Of a DNA stretch of 64,000 bases, positions 1-8,798 are shown in pieces. This DNA is from an uncultured Roseicyclus sp. Lineage in GTDB: Bacteria; Pseudomonadota; Alphaproteobacteria; Rhodobacterales; Rhodobacteraceae. The DNA lies in NCBI GenBank assembly GCA_947491935.1, contig CANLLF010000001.1:682001-746000 (forward strand), written 5' to 3'. The notes under the pieces are model-generated. The model saw nothing but the letters and a program-made list of their open reading frames with translations. It made no database searches and was not told the origin of the DNA. Position numbers and translations under genes: made by a program. Every line of letters begins with the position of its first letter. The first letter of the stretch is position 1.

Positions 1-440
1 CGCTTCACGCCCGCCACCTTTGCCGTCAGCACCGACATATGGGCAGACGCCACCATCGGGAACTTGCCGCCGGGCACGTAGCAGCCCACCGAATTCACCG
101 GGATATTCTTGTGGCCCAGGATCACACCGGGCAGCGTTTCCACCTCGATATCGGTCATCGAGGCCCGTTGCGCCTCGGCGAACCGGCGGATCTGGGTCTG
201 GGCAAAGCGGATATCGTCCATCTCACGGGTCGAGACCTGCTGCATCGCCGCTTCGATCTCGGAGGCCGTCAGGCGGAAGGCCTCCGGCGAATAGCCATCG
301 AATTTGGCTGACAGGTCCCGCACCGCCGCATCGCCGCGGGCCTCGATATCGCCAAGGATTCCCTCGACAATGCCGCGCACCTTCGCGTCGTCTTCGGCCC
401 GCTCATCGGCCGGTTTGCCGCGTTTCAGATACTCTGCCAT
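1..440 (-). CDS. Histidinol dehydrogenase family protein (HisD/HpsN-like), N-terminal part only
   Basis: The reading frame starts at an ATG at 440 (protein begins [20 protein letters not shown]) and runs off the left edge of the window, so about 146 N-terminal residues are visible. The conserved NAD-binding stretch [11 protein letters not shown] followed by AKVAGVK places it in the histidinol dehydrogenase family. Classical HisD proteins usually carry GLYVPGG at this site and lack the preceding GHKNIPVN. That variant resembles the paralogous group that includes HpsN (sulfopropanediol oxidation), so histidine biosynthesis should not be assumed. The catalytic C-terminal half, which would help decide, lies outside the window. 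Family certain, substrate unknown. Confidence 0.8.
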   Translation of the reverse strand, partial: MAEYLKRGKPADERAEDDAKVRGIVEGILGDIEARGDAAVRDLSAKFDGYSPEAFRLTASEIEAAMQQVSTREMDDIRFAQTQIRRFAEAQRASMTDIEVETLPGVILGHKNIPVNSVGCYVPGGKFPMVASAHMSVLTAKVAGVK

Positions 441-572
441 TGTCATCCCTCCGCCAGTTCCAGCACAAGGATACGCGCGGGCCGAACCGCTTCAAGGGAA
501 AACTGCATACGTCTGCAAAATGCCGCGATGCGGCATGGGGCGGGCCGCATATCGCGCCCGTCGCCCCGGGCG

Positions 573-1556
573 CTACTGGAGGGTGTCGCGCAGCCAATCG
601 GTGATGTCGCTGGCCACCCGGTCGGTCAAAGCCGGGCTCAGGATGTCACCGGCAATCACGTGACTGTCGGGATCGCCGCCCTCCTCCGGCACGGCGACGG
701 CGATCAGTGTCGTCGGCCCCGGCCAGCTTTCCGCAAAGGCCCGCGTTGCGGGGGCGGAGACCACCTGATCGCTGTCGGAAAACAGGAACAGCGCGGGCGT
801 GTCGATGCCGGAATAGTCCCGCTCCCGCGTCTCGCGCAGAAGCGTGCCCATGGTGACGGTGGCGCTGGTCGGATAGGTTTGCGTCCAGAACGTGCCGTGG
901 CGCTCGTTATAGGCCTCAAAGCTGCGCTCAGCGCCCGCGATCCAGGGTGTCCAGATCCGCGCCATCGGCCATTCCAGCAGCACGCCGAGGGGATTCACCA
1001 CCTCGTAATTGGGCGACAGCAGGACAAGCGCCACCACATCCTCGGCCATGTCCGGCTCCGCCATCAGGTAGGTCGCCAATGTGCCCCCGGTGGAGACGCC
1101 CATGATCACCACCCGGTCGCCGATCCCGCGCGCCAGATGCAGCATGGCGGCGGCCTCATCCACCCAATCGCCCACCCGTGGCTCGGCTAGCGCGTCTCCG
1201 GTGCGGCCATGGCCCGGCAGGCGCGCCAGGATCAGGTTCGCACCCAATCCCTCCGCCACCAGATCGGGCATCGGGCGGGTTTCCTCGGGCCCGGCGGAAA
1301 AGCCGTGCAGGTAGAGGATCACCAGATCGCTCGGCATCCCTTCGGGGCCTGCCCAGACGATCCGCGCCTCGTTGCCCGGCGTAAGGTCCTCAAGCGCCGC
1401 TTCGCGCGCGGCCAGCCAGCCCGCGGGATCGCTCAGATCCGGCATCTCCACCGCGCCGCGCTCCACGCCTTCGCGAGGTCCAAGGAACCAGAACGCGGCC
1501 CCCAGCACCACCAGAAGCAGGATCGCACGGCCCAGAAACCGCAACAGGCTACGCAT
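573..1556 (-). CDS. Membrane-anchored alpha/beta hydrolase
   Basis: A 327-residue protein with an N-terminal hydrophobic anchor (residues about 9-26, ending WFLGP) that should hold the catalytic domain on the periplasmic side. It shows alpha/beta-hydrolase landmarks: the oxyanion-region LHGFSAG near residue 83, the nucleophile elbow GVSTGG (Ser about 155), a late acidic FSDSDQ segment and a C-terminal DSH histidine. The substrate is unknown; carboxylesterase or lysophospholipase-like activity is typical of the fold. Its start overlaps the stop of the upstream hydrolase gene by 8 nt, so the two are co-translated. The pairing of a cytoplasmic and an anchored hydrolase is notable, but its purpose cannot be read from sequence. 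Confidence 0.82.
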   Translation of the reverse strand: MRSLLRFLGRAILLLVVLGAAFWFLGPREGVERGAVEMPDLSDPAGWLAAREAALEDLTPGNEARIVWAGPEGMPSDLVILYLHGFSAGPEETRPMPDLVAEGLGANLILARLPGHGRTGDALAEPRVGDWVDEAAAMLHLARGIGDRVVIMGVSTGGTLATYLMAEPDMAEDVVALVLLSPNYEVVNPLGVLLEWPMARIWTPWIAGAERSFEAYNERHGTFWTQTYPTSATVTMGTLLRETRERDYSGIDTPALFLFSDSDQVVSAPATRAFAESWPGPTTLIAVAVPEEGGDPDSHVIAGDILSPALTDRVASDITDWLRDTLQ

Positions 1557-2298
1557 GGATCAGCACCTCCTCCACGGCGCGCGTGATCGTGTCGAGGCAT
1601 TCGGGCGTCGAGAACCGGTGATCGGCATCCTTGATCAGTTCCAGCCGGATATCCGGCCCCTCCAGATGATCCAGCAGGCGCAGTGCCATCTCCTGCGGCA
1701 CGTCCTTATCGGCCGTGCCCTGCAGCATCCGCACCGGGGACTGGATCTCCAGCGGATCGGACAGGACCAGATGCTCCCGCCCGTCTTCGATCAGCTTTTT
1801 GGTGATCACCATCGCGTCGCCGTATTCCGACGGCAGCGCGATCTCCCCCTCCTCCATCACTGTCTTGCGCTCCGCCGCGCTCCATTCGTTCCAATATCCG
1901 ATCTCGGTGAAATCCGGGGCGGCGGCGACGGTGACAAGGCCCAGAAGCCGCTCGGGCATCTTCTTGGCGATCAGCAGGCTGATCCACCCGCCCATCGACG
2001 AGCCGACCAGAACCTGCGGCCCCTCGGTGAGCATGTCGATCGCGGCCCAGGCATCCTCGGCCCATTCTCCGATGGAGCCTTCGGTGAACTCACCCGCGCT
2101 TTCGCCATGGCCGGAATAGTCGAATCGCAGGAATTCGCGGCCCGACCGGCGCGCCCACGCCTCCAGATGGATGGCCTTCGTGCCGCTCATATCCGACCGC
2201 AACCCGCCCAGAAACACCACGCCCGGCCGCCGCCCCGAGAACAAATGATAGGCCAGACGCCGCCCGTTTGGTGTCTCGAGAAACGCCGGTTCTGCCAT
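1549..2298 (-). CDS. Cytoplasmic alpha/beta hydrolase
   Basis: A 249-residue soluble alpha/beta hydrolase. The start ATG at 2298 was chosen because an AAGAAGGGG ribosome-binding site sits just upstream; the frame is open further, to 2352, but without a comparable site. Landmarks are FDYSGHGES near residue 59, the nucleophile elbow GSSMGG (Ser about 101), an acidic GTADKDVP segment and a C-terminal DADH histidine, giving a complete Ser-Asp-His triad. It resembles the group of small palmitoyl-thioesterase-like (ABHD10-like) hydrolases common in alphaproteobacteria, but the substrate is not assigned. It is divergent from the ArsR-type gene at 2443 and overlaps the following anchored hydrolase by 8 nt. 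Confidence 0.85.
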   Translation of the reverse strand: MAEPAFLETPNGRRLAYHLFSGRRPGVVFLGGLRSDMSGTKAIHLEAWARRSGREFLRFDYSGHGESAGEFTEGSIGEWAEDAWAAIDMLTEGPQVLVGSSMGGWISLLIAKKMPERLLGLVTVAAAPDFTEIGYWNEWSAAERKTVMEEGEIALPSEYGDAMVITKKLIEDGREHLVLSDPLEIQSPVRMLQGTADKDVPQEMALRLLDHLEGPDIRLELIKDADHRFSTPECLDTITRAVEEVLIHA

Positions 2299-2395
2299 GA
2301 TTTGCCCCTTCTTTTTCGGCGCCAACCTGCCCCGCGCGCCCGTCCGCTGCAATCCTCCAACGGGCCCATGGGCGGAGCCTCGCCAAATTTTCTTT

Positions 2396-2442
2396 AGGTG
2401 ACTATCTTGTCACGTGACTACATAATCACCTATAATCCCCCC
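2396..2442 (+). promoter_or_regulatory. Promoter embedded in a 36-bp near-perfect palindrome (autoregulatory operator)
   Basis: Positions 2396-2431 form an inverted repeat with 15 of 18 arm positions matching, centred on the perfect decamer GTCACGTGAC. Within it lies a -35-like TTGTCA (2407-2412), an 18-nt spacer, and then the consensus -10 TATAAT (2431-2436). Six C residues separate the -10 from the ATG at 2443, so transcription would start at or next to the start codon. Binding of the ArsR-type product over this palindrome would block its own promoter. That last point is inference. Confidence 0.7.
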
Positions 2443-3186
2443 ATGGATGCGATTTTCAAAGCCCTGGGCGACCCCGCCCGCCGAGCGATCCTCGACAGCC
2501 TGCGCGCCGTCGACGGTCAGACGCTCACCGATCTCGAAGAGCAGTTCGAGATGACGCGCTTTGGGGTGATGAAACACCTCAAGGTGCTGGAAGACGCCTC
2601 CCTAATCGTCACGGCCAAACGGGGGCGGTTCAAATACCACTACCTCAACGCGCTGCCCCTGCAGGAGATGCTCGACCGCTGGGTCGCGCCGTTCCTGCGG
2701 CCACAGGCACAGGCGATTTCCGATCTGAAAACCAAACTCGAAAGGGCTCACAGAATGGGCAAACCCGATTTCATGATGCAGACATTCATCCGCTGCACCC
2801 AGGACGCGCTGTGGGAGGCGCTGACCCAGGCCGACCAGATGGCCGCCTACCATTTCATGTGCAACGACGTGCGCGGCAATACCAGCGTCGGCAACGTGAC
2901 CGAGTTCATCCTGCCCGACGGCAACCCGATGCTGCGGCAGGTCACCACCGAGATGGACCCCAAAACCCGCATCGCCGCCACGTTCGAGCCGATGTTCATG
3001 GGCCCCGATGCCCCCGCCTCACACATGGTCTACCTGATCGAGCCCCAGGGGGAGCAGTGCAAGCTGACCATCGAGCATTACGATATGGCCCCGGGCCAAG
3101 AGGGGTTTGGCGAAGGTTGGGCGCGTCTGGCCTCGTCGCTCAAATCCTACCTCGAAACCGGCAAAGCCATGAAAGGAGCAGCGTGA
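2443..3186 (+). CDS. ArsR-family regulator fused to an AHSA1/SRPBCC domain
   Basis: A 247-residue protein starting at the ATG at 2443 (MDAIFKALGDPARRAIL). Residues 1-90 are a winged-helix ArsR domain (LTDLEEQFEMTRFGVMKHLKVLEDASLI, recognition helix around residue 45) without an obvious metal-binding cysteine cluster. Residues from about 105 to the end form an activator-of-Hsp90 (AHSA1)/START-like domain that usually binds a hydrophobic ligand. Separate ArsR and AHSA1 genes often sit side by side; here they are one chain, suggesting a one-component ligand sensor. No Shine-Dalgarno precedes the ATG, consistent with a leaderless message. Its stop overlaps the MAPEG start by one base (TGATG), so the two genes form an operon. 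Confidence 0.85.
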   Translation: MDAIFKALGDPARRAILDSLRAVDGQTLTDLEEQFEMTRFGVMKHLKVLEDASLIVTAKRGRFKYHYLNALPLQEMLDRWVAPFLRPQAQAISDLKTKLERAHRMGKPDFMMQTFIRCTQDALWEALTQADQMAAYHFMCNDVRGNTSVGNVTEFILPDGNPMLRQVTTEMDPKTRIAATFEPMFMGPDAPASHMVYLIEPQGEQCKLTIEHYDMAPGQEGFGEGWARLASSLKSYLETGKAMKGAA

Positions 3187-3599
3187 TGTCGACCCTTCCC
3201 ACCGAACTGGGTGTGCTCACCTGCCTGATGCTGCTCGCCGCATCGCTCTGGATCCCCTACATCATCGGCGTCAACAAATACGAGCGGGAGGGCATCGACA
3301 GCTTCCAACGCCCGCCCGGCGATGACGGCCTGCCCGATTGGGTTGCCCGCGCCAACCGCGCCCATTTGAACCTGCTCGAACAGGGGATGCCCTTCGCGGT
3401 CATCATCCTGATCCTCTACATCGCAGACGGCTTCACCACCGTGACCTATTGGACGGCCATCGTCTTCTTCTGGCTCCGCGTGGCCCATGCGGTGGGCATG
3501 ATCACCGGCACCGCCCGCATGCCGTTGCGCCCGCTGATCTTCACCGCGGGTTGGGTCTGCATCATGATCCTCGGCGTCTCGGCCTTTATGGCCGGCTGA
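3186..3599 (+). CDS. MAPEG family membrane protein
   Basis: A 137-residue integral membrane protein with about four hydrophobic segments (residues 7-28, 70-88, 92-108, 116-136). The central RANRAHLNLLEQ...PFAV stretch is the signature of the MAPEG superfamily (membrane-associated proteins in eicosanoid and glutathione metabolism). Bacterial members are often glutathione-dependent, but the exact activity of this subgroup is unknown. It is translationally coupled to the ArsR-AHSA1 gene (TGATG overlap), so its expression probably follows the ligand sensed by that regulator. A strong intrinsic terminator follows at 3621. Confidence 0.85.
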   Translation: MSTLPTELGVLTCLMLLAASLWIPYIIGVNKYEREGIDSFQRPPGDDGLPDWVARANRAHLNLLEQGMPFAVIILILYIADGFTTVTYWTAIVFFWLRVAHAVGMITGTARMPLRPLIFTAGWVCIMILGVSAFMAG

Positions 3600-3620
3600 C
3601 CGCCCCGACATGCGCGACGG

Positions 3621-3645
3621 AAGGGGGGCCAGCAGGCCCCCTTTT
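3621..3645 (+). terminator. Rho-independent terminator of the ArsR-MAPEG operon
   Basis: Perfect 7-bp GC stem GGGGGCC / GGCCCCC with an AGCA tetraloop, an A-rich 5' flank and a TTTT tail, 22 nt after the MAPEG stop codon. Confidence 0.85.
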
Positions 3646-3730
3646 CACGTGCTTGAGCTTGGGGATGCGGCGTCCCGTGCCGCGGACAAGACGGTACTTC
3701 GCTGCGGCAGCGCCAAGGTCGGCTCTTCAC

Positions 3731-4360
3731 CTATTGGCGCGAGATAGATTTCAGCGCAAGAAGCACCGCTGCACCGATCATGAAGCCGCCGCCAATCCGC
3801 TCAACCCAGACTCGCGCGCTGCCCTTGAACCTTTTGACAACCCAGGTCGACCCTAGTCCATAGGTAGACAGAAAAAGCCCGTCGATGACGATGTACGTCG
3901 CGGACAGGATCAAAAATTGAGGCCAGAATGGTGCATCTGCAGTGATAAATTGCGGGAAGAGCGCAGCGAAGAAGACAACAGCTTTGGGGTTTGCAGCAGA
4001 GGTGAGGAAACCTTGCAGCCAAAGGGTTTTCAGCGAGGTTCGTTTTTGCTGCCCTTGCGGAGCGGGTTTATCTGGTTTGGCGCGTCGGATCATCCGAACA
4101 CCCAACCAAATCAGATACGCGACCCCCGCCCACTTGATGACGGTTAGGGCCGCGGCAGATGCGGCAATAATCGCGGCAAGACCTAGTCCCGCAGCCAGCA
4201 TCTGCAAGGCGTTCGCTGAAAGATCACCTGCGGCGGTAGCAAGCGAACGGCGGAAGCCGTGAACACCGCTGTTTGTCAGCATCAGCAGCTGGCTTGGCCC
4301 GGGTGTACTCATCAAGGCAAGAACAGTGAGCACGTATAGCGTCCAGGTTTCAAATGGCAT
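3731..4360 (-). CDS. LysE/RhtB family amino-acid exporter
   Basis: A 209-residue polytopic inner-membrane protein with about six hydrophobic segments. The N-terminal MSTPGPSQLLMLTNS motif is the signature of the LysE/RhtB superfamily, which exports amino acids such as lysine, threonine or homoserine lactone; the cargo here cannot be told. The gene is visibly less GC-rich than its neighbours and uses more A/T-ending codons, which may indicate acquisition by transfer. It is divergent from thrS, with 243 nt between the two starts. No regulator lies beside it. Confidence 0.88.
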   Translation of the reverse strand: MPFETWTLYVLTVLALMSTPGPSQLLMLTNSGVHGFRRSLATAAGDLSANALQMLAAGLGLAAIIAASAAALTVIKWAGVAYLIWLGVRMIRRAKPDKPAPQGQQKRTSLKTLWLQGFLTSAANPKAVVFFAALFPQFITADAPFWPQFLILSATYIVIDGLFLSTYGLGSTWVVKRFKGSARVWVERIGGGFMIGAAVLLALKSISRQ

Positions 4361-4603
4361 GAATCGGTTTCCTTATGCTGGAATCATTATTGCCCTAAAC
4401 AAACACCTAAACAATTTGGAAGAACCGTGAGCGCAGGCATAGCGGACGTTGGCTGCTATGCGGAAATCTCGAGGATTGGGCTCAAACCCGCCCCTCCGCC
4501 CCGCGCGCCCGTTGACATTCCGAACCACCAGCGCGAAAACCCTACCCACACATACCCGCAACCGGGCGTTTCGTAGGCGCCAAACTGACGAGGAGCCAGA
4601 TAT

Positions 4604-6550
4604 ATGGCCCAGATTTCCCTGACCTTTCCCGATGGCAATGCGCGTGACTTCAACGCCGGGATCACGCCCGCCGAAATCGCTGCCGGCATCTCCAACTCGC
4701 TCGCCAAAAAGGCCATTTCCGCCACCGTGAACGGCGAACACCACGACCTGCAATGGCCGATCGAGGGCGACGCGACGATCGCCATCCACACCATGAAGGA
4801 TGACGATCAGGCGCTGGAGCTGATCCGCCACGACCTTGCCCATATCATGGCCCGCGCGGTGCAGGAGATCTGGCCCGACGTGAAGGTCACCATCGGCCCG
4901 GTCCGCGACAATGGCTGGTTCTACGATTTCGACCGGGCCGAGCCGTTCACCCCCGAAGATCTGGGCCAGATCGAAGATCGCATGAAGCAGATCATCAATG
5001 CCCGCGATGCCGTGCGCACCGAGGTCTGGGACCGGGACCGCGTCCGCGCCCATTACGAGGGCACCAATGAGCCCTACAAGGTGGAATTGCTCGACCGTAT
5101 CCCGGGCGATGAGCCCATTCGCATGTATTGGCATGGGCCATGGATGGATCTCTGCCGTGGCCCGCATCTGCAGCATACCGGGCAGGTCCCGTCCGACGCG
5201 TTCAAACTCATGTCGGTCGCCGCCGCCTATTGGCTCGGCGACAATTCCCGCCCCATGCTGCAACGCATCTACGGCGTGGCGTTCAAGAACCGCGATGACC
5301 TGAAGAAACATCTCAATTTCCTCGAAGAAGCCGAGAAGCGCGATCACCGCCGTCTGGGCCGCGAGATGAGCCTGTTCCACATGCAGGAGGAAGCGCCGGG
5401 TCAGGTCTTCTGGCACCCCAATGGCTGGACCATCTATACCACCTTGCAGGATTACATGCGCCGCAAGCAGCGCGCCGATGGCTATGTGGAGGTGAACACC
5501 CCCCAGGTCGTCGACCGCAAGCTGTGGGAGGCCTCGGGCCACTGGGACAAGTATCAGGAACACATGTTCATCGTCGAAGTCGATGAGGAACACGCCCAGA
5601 CCAAGGCGATCAACGCGCTCAAGCCGATGAATTGCCCCTGCCATGTGCAGGTGTTCAACCAGGGCCTGAAAAGCTACCGCGACCTGCCGTTGCGGATGGC
5701 CGAATTCGGCTCCTGCTCGCGCTATGAGCCCTCCGGCGCGCTGCACGGCATCATGCGCGTGCGCGGCTTTACCCAGGACGATGGCCACATCTTCTGCACC
5801 GAGGATCAGATCGAAAGCGAATGCGCGAAGTTCATCACCTATCTGTCGGGCGTCTACCGGGATCTCGGCTTCGATGATTTCGAGATCGCCTTCGCCACCC
5901 GCCCCGAAAAGCGCGTGGGCAGCGACGAGAGCTGGGATCACGTCGAAGGGGCGCTTGAAAACGCCATCAAGGCAACCGGCAATTCCTATCGGCTGGAGGA
6001 AGGCGACGGCGCGTTCTACGGGCCGAAGCTGGATTTCTACCTCACCGATGCCATTGGCCGGACCTGGCAGTGTGGAACGTTCCAGGTTGATCCCAACCTG
6101 CCCGAACGTCTGGACGCCAACTACATCGCGGCGGATGGGGCGAAACACCGCCCCTACATGCTGCACCGCGCCTGTCTGGGCTCGTTCGAGCGGTTCATCG
6201 GCATCCTGATCGAGAACTCCGAAGGCCGCCTGCCGTTCTGGCTCGCGCCGCGTCAGGTTGTGGTCGCCTCCATCGTGTCTGAGGCCGATGAGTTCGTGCA
6301 TGAGGCCGTCGCGGCCCTGCGCGCGGCGGGCGTCCGCGCCGAGGCCGATATCCGCAACGAGAAGATCAACTACAAGGTCCGCGAACATTCCGTCGGCAAG
6401 GTTCCCGCGATCCTCGCCATCGGGCGGCAGGAGGTGGAAAACCGCACCGTCACCCTGCGCCGCCTGGGCCAGAAACAGACGGAGGTGCTGCCGCTCGATG
6501 AGGTGGTACAGAGCCTCGCGGCCGAGGCCATCGCCCCCGACCTGCGCTGA
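4604..6550 (+). CDS. thrS: Threonyl-tRNA synthetase
   Basis: A 648-residue class II synthetase, the usual bacterial length. It has an N-terminal TGS domain ([11 protein letters not shown]..., residues 1-61), an editing domain with the zinc-like [10 protein letters not shown] motif, and a catalytic core with [10 protein letters not shown], the motif 2 loop [21 protein letters not shown] and motif 3 [20 protein letters not shown]-terminal anticodon-binding domain follows ([10 protein letters not shown]...). It charges tRNA-Thr and edits Ser-tRNA-Thr. The start at 4604 follows a GAGGAG ribosome-binding site. No T-box leader is recognisable in the 243 nt upstream. Confidence 0.98.
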   Translation: MAQISLTFPDGNARDFNAGITPAEIAAGISNSLAKKAISATVNGEHHDLQWPIEGDATIAIHTMKDDDQALELIRHDLAHIMARAVQEIWPDVKVTIGPVRDNGWFYDFDRAEPFTPEDLGQIEDRMKQIINARDAVRTEVWDRDRVRAHYEGTNEPYKVELLDRIPGDEPIRMYWHGPWMDLCRGPHLQHTGQVPSDAFKLMSVAAAYWLGDNSRPMLQRIYGVAFKNRDDLKKHLNFLEEAEKRDHRRLGREMSLFHMQEEAPGQVFWHPNGWTIYTTLQDYMRRKQRADGYVEVNTPQVVDRKLWEASGHWDKYQEHMFIVEVDEEHAQTKAINALKPMNCPCHVQVFNQGLKSYRDLPLRMAEFGSCSRYEPSGALHGIMRVRGFTQDDGHIFCTEDQIESECAKFITYLSGVYRDLGFDDFEIAFATRPEKRVGSDESWDHVEGALENAIKATGNSYRLEEGDGAFYGPKLDFYLTDAIGRTWQCGTFQVDPNLPERLDANYIAADGAKHRPYMLHRACLGSFERFIGILIENSEGRLPFWLAPRQVVVASIVSEADEFVHEAVAALRAAGVRAEADIRNEKINYKVREHSVGKVPAILAIGRQEVENRTVTLRRLGQKQTEVLPLDEVVQSLAAEAIAPDLR

Positions 6551-6691
6551 CGAAATTGCGATCCCGGGTTAACGTAATCGTAAACTGAGATCGCGAAAAC
6601 GCCCTATTTCCGACCGTATTCCGCCCCTCGGCGATGCTGTATACAGGCTTGTACAGGTCGGAAGAATCGGCCGCCGAGTCAGGTAACGAGC

Positions 6692-7300
6692 ATGAACGCA
6701 GTGACCCCCTTCGCGCAGGATGCGACCGCATCAGCGCCCTTTCTGACGCCGCTTCCCGGTGTCGATCCGTCGTCCTTTCCGATCCGCCAGAGCCCGATGC
6801 CGGGCCTCGCCGCCCAGGCCGAGATCGCCACGCAAGGCGGCCCGAAAGCCGCCACCAGCCTGCGGCCCGGCGATCGCCTCGCCACCCGCGATGGCGGCAC
6901 CGTGTCGGTCGTCGCCGTGCATCTGCACCGCGTCACGCCCGAAGACCTGCTCCACTCCTCCCGAAACGCGCCGATCCGGATCGAGCCGGGCGCCCTGCCG
7001 GGCGTCGACCTGCCCGAGGCGCAGCTCCTCGCGCCGGATCAGCATGTCTTGCTGGACGATCCCTCCCTGCCCACCGGCCCCTGCCTTGTGCCCGCCAGGG
7101 CGCTCTGCACCGGCGGCGCGATCCGTCGGGTGCTCCCCGAGGATGGCGTGATCTACGTGGAACTGACGGTCGAGGCGCCGCATCTCATCAATGCGGGCGG
7201 CCTCTGGGTGGAGGTCGGGGATGTGCAGGATGCACCGCGCCACGGCACCCGCCCGGCGCAGGTCTGCCTCGACGATACCCGCGTCTTCACACCGCTCTAG
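6692..7300 (+). CDS. Hint-domain protein
   Basis: A 202-residue protein whose middle part (about residues 50-160) matches the Hint_2 pattern common in Rhodobacteraceae: a TSLRPGDRLATRDGGTVSV entry, an AGAL-like segment (EPGALPGVDLP) and LLAPDQHVLLDD in place of the usual SPQHR-V block. Hint domains descend from intein/Hedgehog autoprocessing domains. Here the canonical catalytic Cys/Ser at the domain start is not evident, so self-cleavage is doubtful. In this bacterial group such domains usually occur in secreted or RTX-linked proteins, but this one has no visible signal peptide or RTX repeats. Function unknown. It converges with the membrane protein gene at 7318. Confidence 0.7.
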   Translation: MNAVTPFAQDATASAPFLTPLPGVDPSSFPIRQSPMPGLAAQAEIATQGGPKAATSLRPGDRLATRDGGTVSVVAVHLHRVTPEDLLHSSRNAPIRIEPGALPGVDLPEAQLLAPDQHVLLDDPSLPTGPCLVPARALCTGGAIRRVLPEDGVIYVELTVEAPHLINAGGLWVEVGDVQDAPRHGTRPAQVCLDDTRVFTPL

Positions 7301-7321
7301 GCGGCACGCTTCACCGCCTAG
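7297..7321. terminator. Inverted repeat holding both stop codons of two convergent genes
   Basis: A perfect 8-bp stem CTAGGCGG / CCGCCTAG with a 9-nt loop. Its arms contain the TAG stops of the Hint gene (plus strand) and of the membrane protein gene (minus strand). There is no U-run, so its strength as a terminator is uncertain. Confidence 0.4.
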
Positions 7322-7686
7322 AAATGCGCCTTCTCTTCGTCCGGGCGCCCGGCCGCCACGGCCAGCACGCCGCCGAGCGCACAAAACGCAATCGGGAACA
7401 TGGTGAATACGCCAAATCCGAACGCATAGAGGATCCCCGCCGCCGCCAGCAGCATCAGGACACCGCCCCACAGCGCCCGGGCCCGCGCCATCGCGCCGCC
7501 CGCAATCGCCAGAAGCGGCGCCAAAAACGCCACCGTGCGGAACAATTCGGGGTTCTCCACCTGGTAGGCCAGGTCCGGCACCTCCCCGAACCAATCGATG
7601 AACACCGTGTAGCCATAGACGAAAAAGCCCACGATCATGGCAAGAATGCCTCCGATCAGGCCAAGAACAAGGGCTGCATTGCGCAT
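7318..7686 (-). CDS. Four-helix inner-membrane protein of unknown function
   Basis: A 122-residue protein with four clear hydrophobic segments (about residues 4-28, 50-66, 71-87 and 90-110) and a short charged tail (GRPDEEKAHF). The start ATG at 7686 is preceded by GGAGTGA; the frame is open to 7749, but the upstream codons look non-coding. The arrangement resembles small DUF4064-like membrane proteins, though no family motif is certain. It stands alone between the convergent Hint gene and the ArsC-like gene. Function unknown. Confidence 0.65.
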   Translation of the reverse strand: MRNAALVLGLIGGILAMIVGFFVYGYTVFIDWFGEVPDLAYQVENPELFRTVAFLAPLLAIAGGAMARARALWGGVLMLLAAAGILYAFGFGVFTMFPIAFCALGGVLAVAAGRPDEEKAHF

Positions 7687-7798
7687 CAATTCACTCCGGT
7701 TAGGGCGTCTCGTGCCCTTACAGGTAGGCACAGCACCGCACCAACCCAAGCCCGCCGGCGCAGGTGAAACTCCGCCGGGTTTTCCCCCATGCCGCGCC

Positions 7799-8128
7799 CT
7801 ACACGCCCAGGGCCGCCTTCACATCCGCACTCCAGCCCAGATGCAACGCCCCGTCCGCGCCCTCGATCACCGGGCGCTTCATCACCGAGGGATGCTCGGC
7901 CAGCATCTGCACGGCGGGCAGGCCGCGCGCCTCGTCCGACATCTGCCGCCACGTCGTCGACCGCCGGTTGATCAGCGCATCGCCGAACGCCGCCTCGAAC
8001 CGTGCGATATCCTCCACCGCCAGCGGGTCCGCCCGCACATCCACCAACGTCACGTCGCGGCCCGCCGCCGTGAGCGCCTTCACCGCCGCCCGGCACGTAT
8101 CGCAAGCTTTCAACCCAAAAACGCGCAA
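7799..8128 (-). CDS. ArsC/Spx-like thioredoxin-fold protein (YffB type)
   Basis: A 109-residue protein with the CxxC-type active site KACDTCRAAV near residue 9, a C-terminal RRSTTWRQM segment and the VMKRPVIEG substrate loop typical of the ArsC/Spx/YffB family. YffB-type members probably act as glutathione-dependent thiol reductases rather than arsenate reductases. The start is a TTG at 8128: no in-frame ATG exists before the upstream stop codon, and a good GGAGG site lies 7 nt before it. No arsenic genes surround it, which also argues against arsenate reduction. Confidence 0.8.
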   Translation of the reverse strand: MRVFGLKACDTCRAAVKALTAAGRDVTLVDVRADPLAVEDIARFEAAFGDALINRRSTTWRQMSDEARGLPAVQMLAEHPSVMKRPVIEGADGALHLGWSADVKAALGV

Positions 8129-8349
8129 ATATTCATCCTCCGCTCAATCCATCGGCAAAACCGTGCCACCCCCCGTTCCCGGGCCGGCCCACATCTTGTG
8201 TTCCGCCGCAAACTCCCCATCCTCAAGGTGTGACGCAAGGTTAGACGTGAACCGCCCACTCAAGAAGGCCGCAATTTGGCACCCATCCTGGCTGCACCGC
8301 ACCGCCGCAAGGCCTGTGGGCGGGACTTGAGTAGGAAAGACACGGAAAT

Positions 8350-8562
8350 ATGCCGACTGGCACTGTTAAATGGTTCAATACCACCAAAGGTTACGGCTTT
8401 ATCGCGCCCGATGATGGCGGCAAGGACGTGTTCGTGCACATCTCTGCCGTGGAACGCGCCGGGATGACGGAACTGCCGGACAACATGAAGCTCAGCTACG
8501 AATTGCGCGAAGGCCGTGATGGGCGCGCCTCCGCGGTGGAGCTGGTGAAGATCGAGGGCTGA
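8350..8562 (+). CDS. Cold-shock domain protein (CspA family)
   Basis: A 70-residue single-domain cold-shock protein. RNP1-type KGYGFIAPDDG and RNP2-type DVFVHISAV motifs identify the OB-fold nucleic-acid binding surface, which binds single-stranded RNA/DNA and melts RNA structure. The start is preceded by AGGAAAG. About 220 nt lie upstream before the divergent ArsC-like gene, enough for a structured leader as in other csp genes. An 8-bp GC stem (8592-8614, CCTGCGCC/GGCGCAGG) follows the stop but lacks a U-run. Whether it is cold-induced cannot be seen. Confidence 0.93.
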   Translation: MPTGTVKWFNTTKGYGFIAPDDGGKDVFVHISAVERAGMTELPDNMKLSYELREGRDGRASAVELVKIEG

Positions 8563-8798
8563 AGGGCCCGCACGTCCCCTGAAACGATCCCCCTGCGCCG
8601 CGATGTGGCGCAGGTCAATGGCCTGTTGCGGCGCCGTCGGTGCGCCATCGGGCCGCGCTTAACCCCGCCTTTACCTTGATCGTGGTAAAGAGGGGCAATG
8701 TCATGAAACGGGAGGTGACGGCCGCTTTGATCGCGGAGGCCCTCCCGCTTCCGCGCGCTCCTCCCCTGTCACCTGCCCCCGAACCAAGGAGCAGCGTG

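Noticed and set aside
4373-6388. 671-codon open frame on the minus strand opposite thrS
   Set aside because: It mirrors thrS over its whole length, has no recognisable family and arises from strong GC3 bias of the true gene.
6566-6586. CtrA-like site GGTTAAC...TAAAC after thrS
   Set aside because: The half-sites are not in the TTAA-N7-TTAA spacing, so it is not supported.
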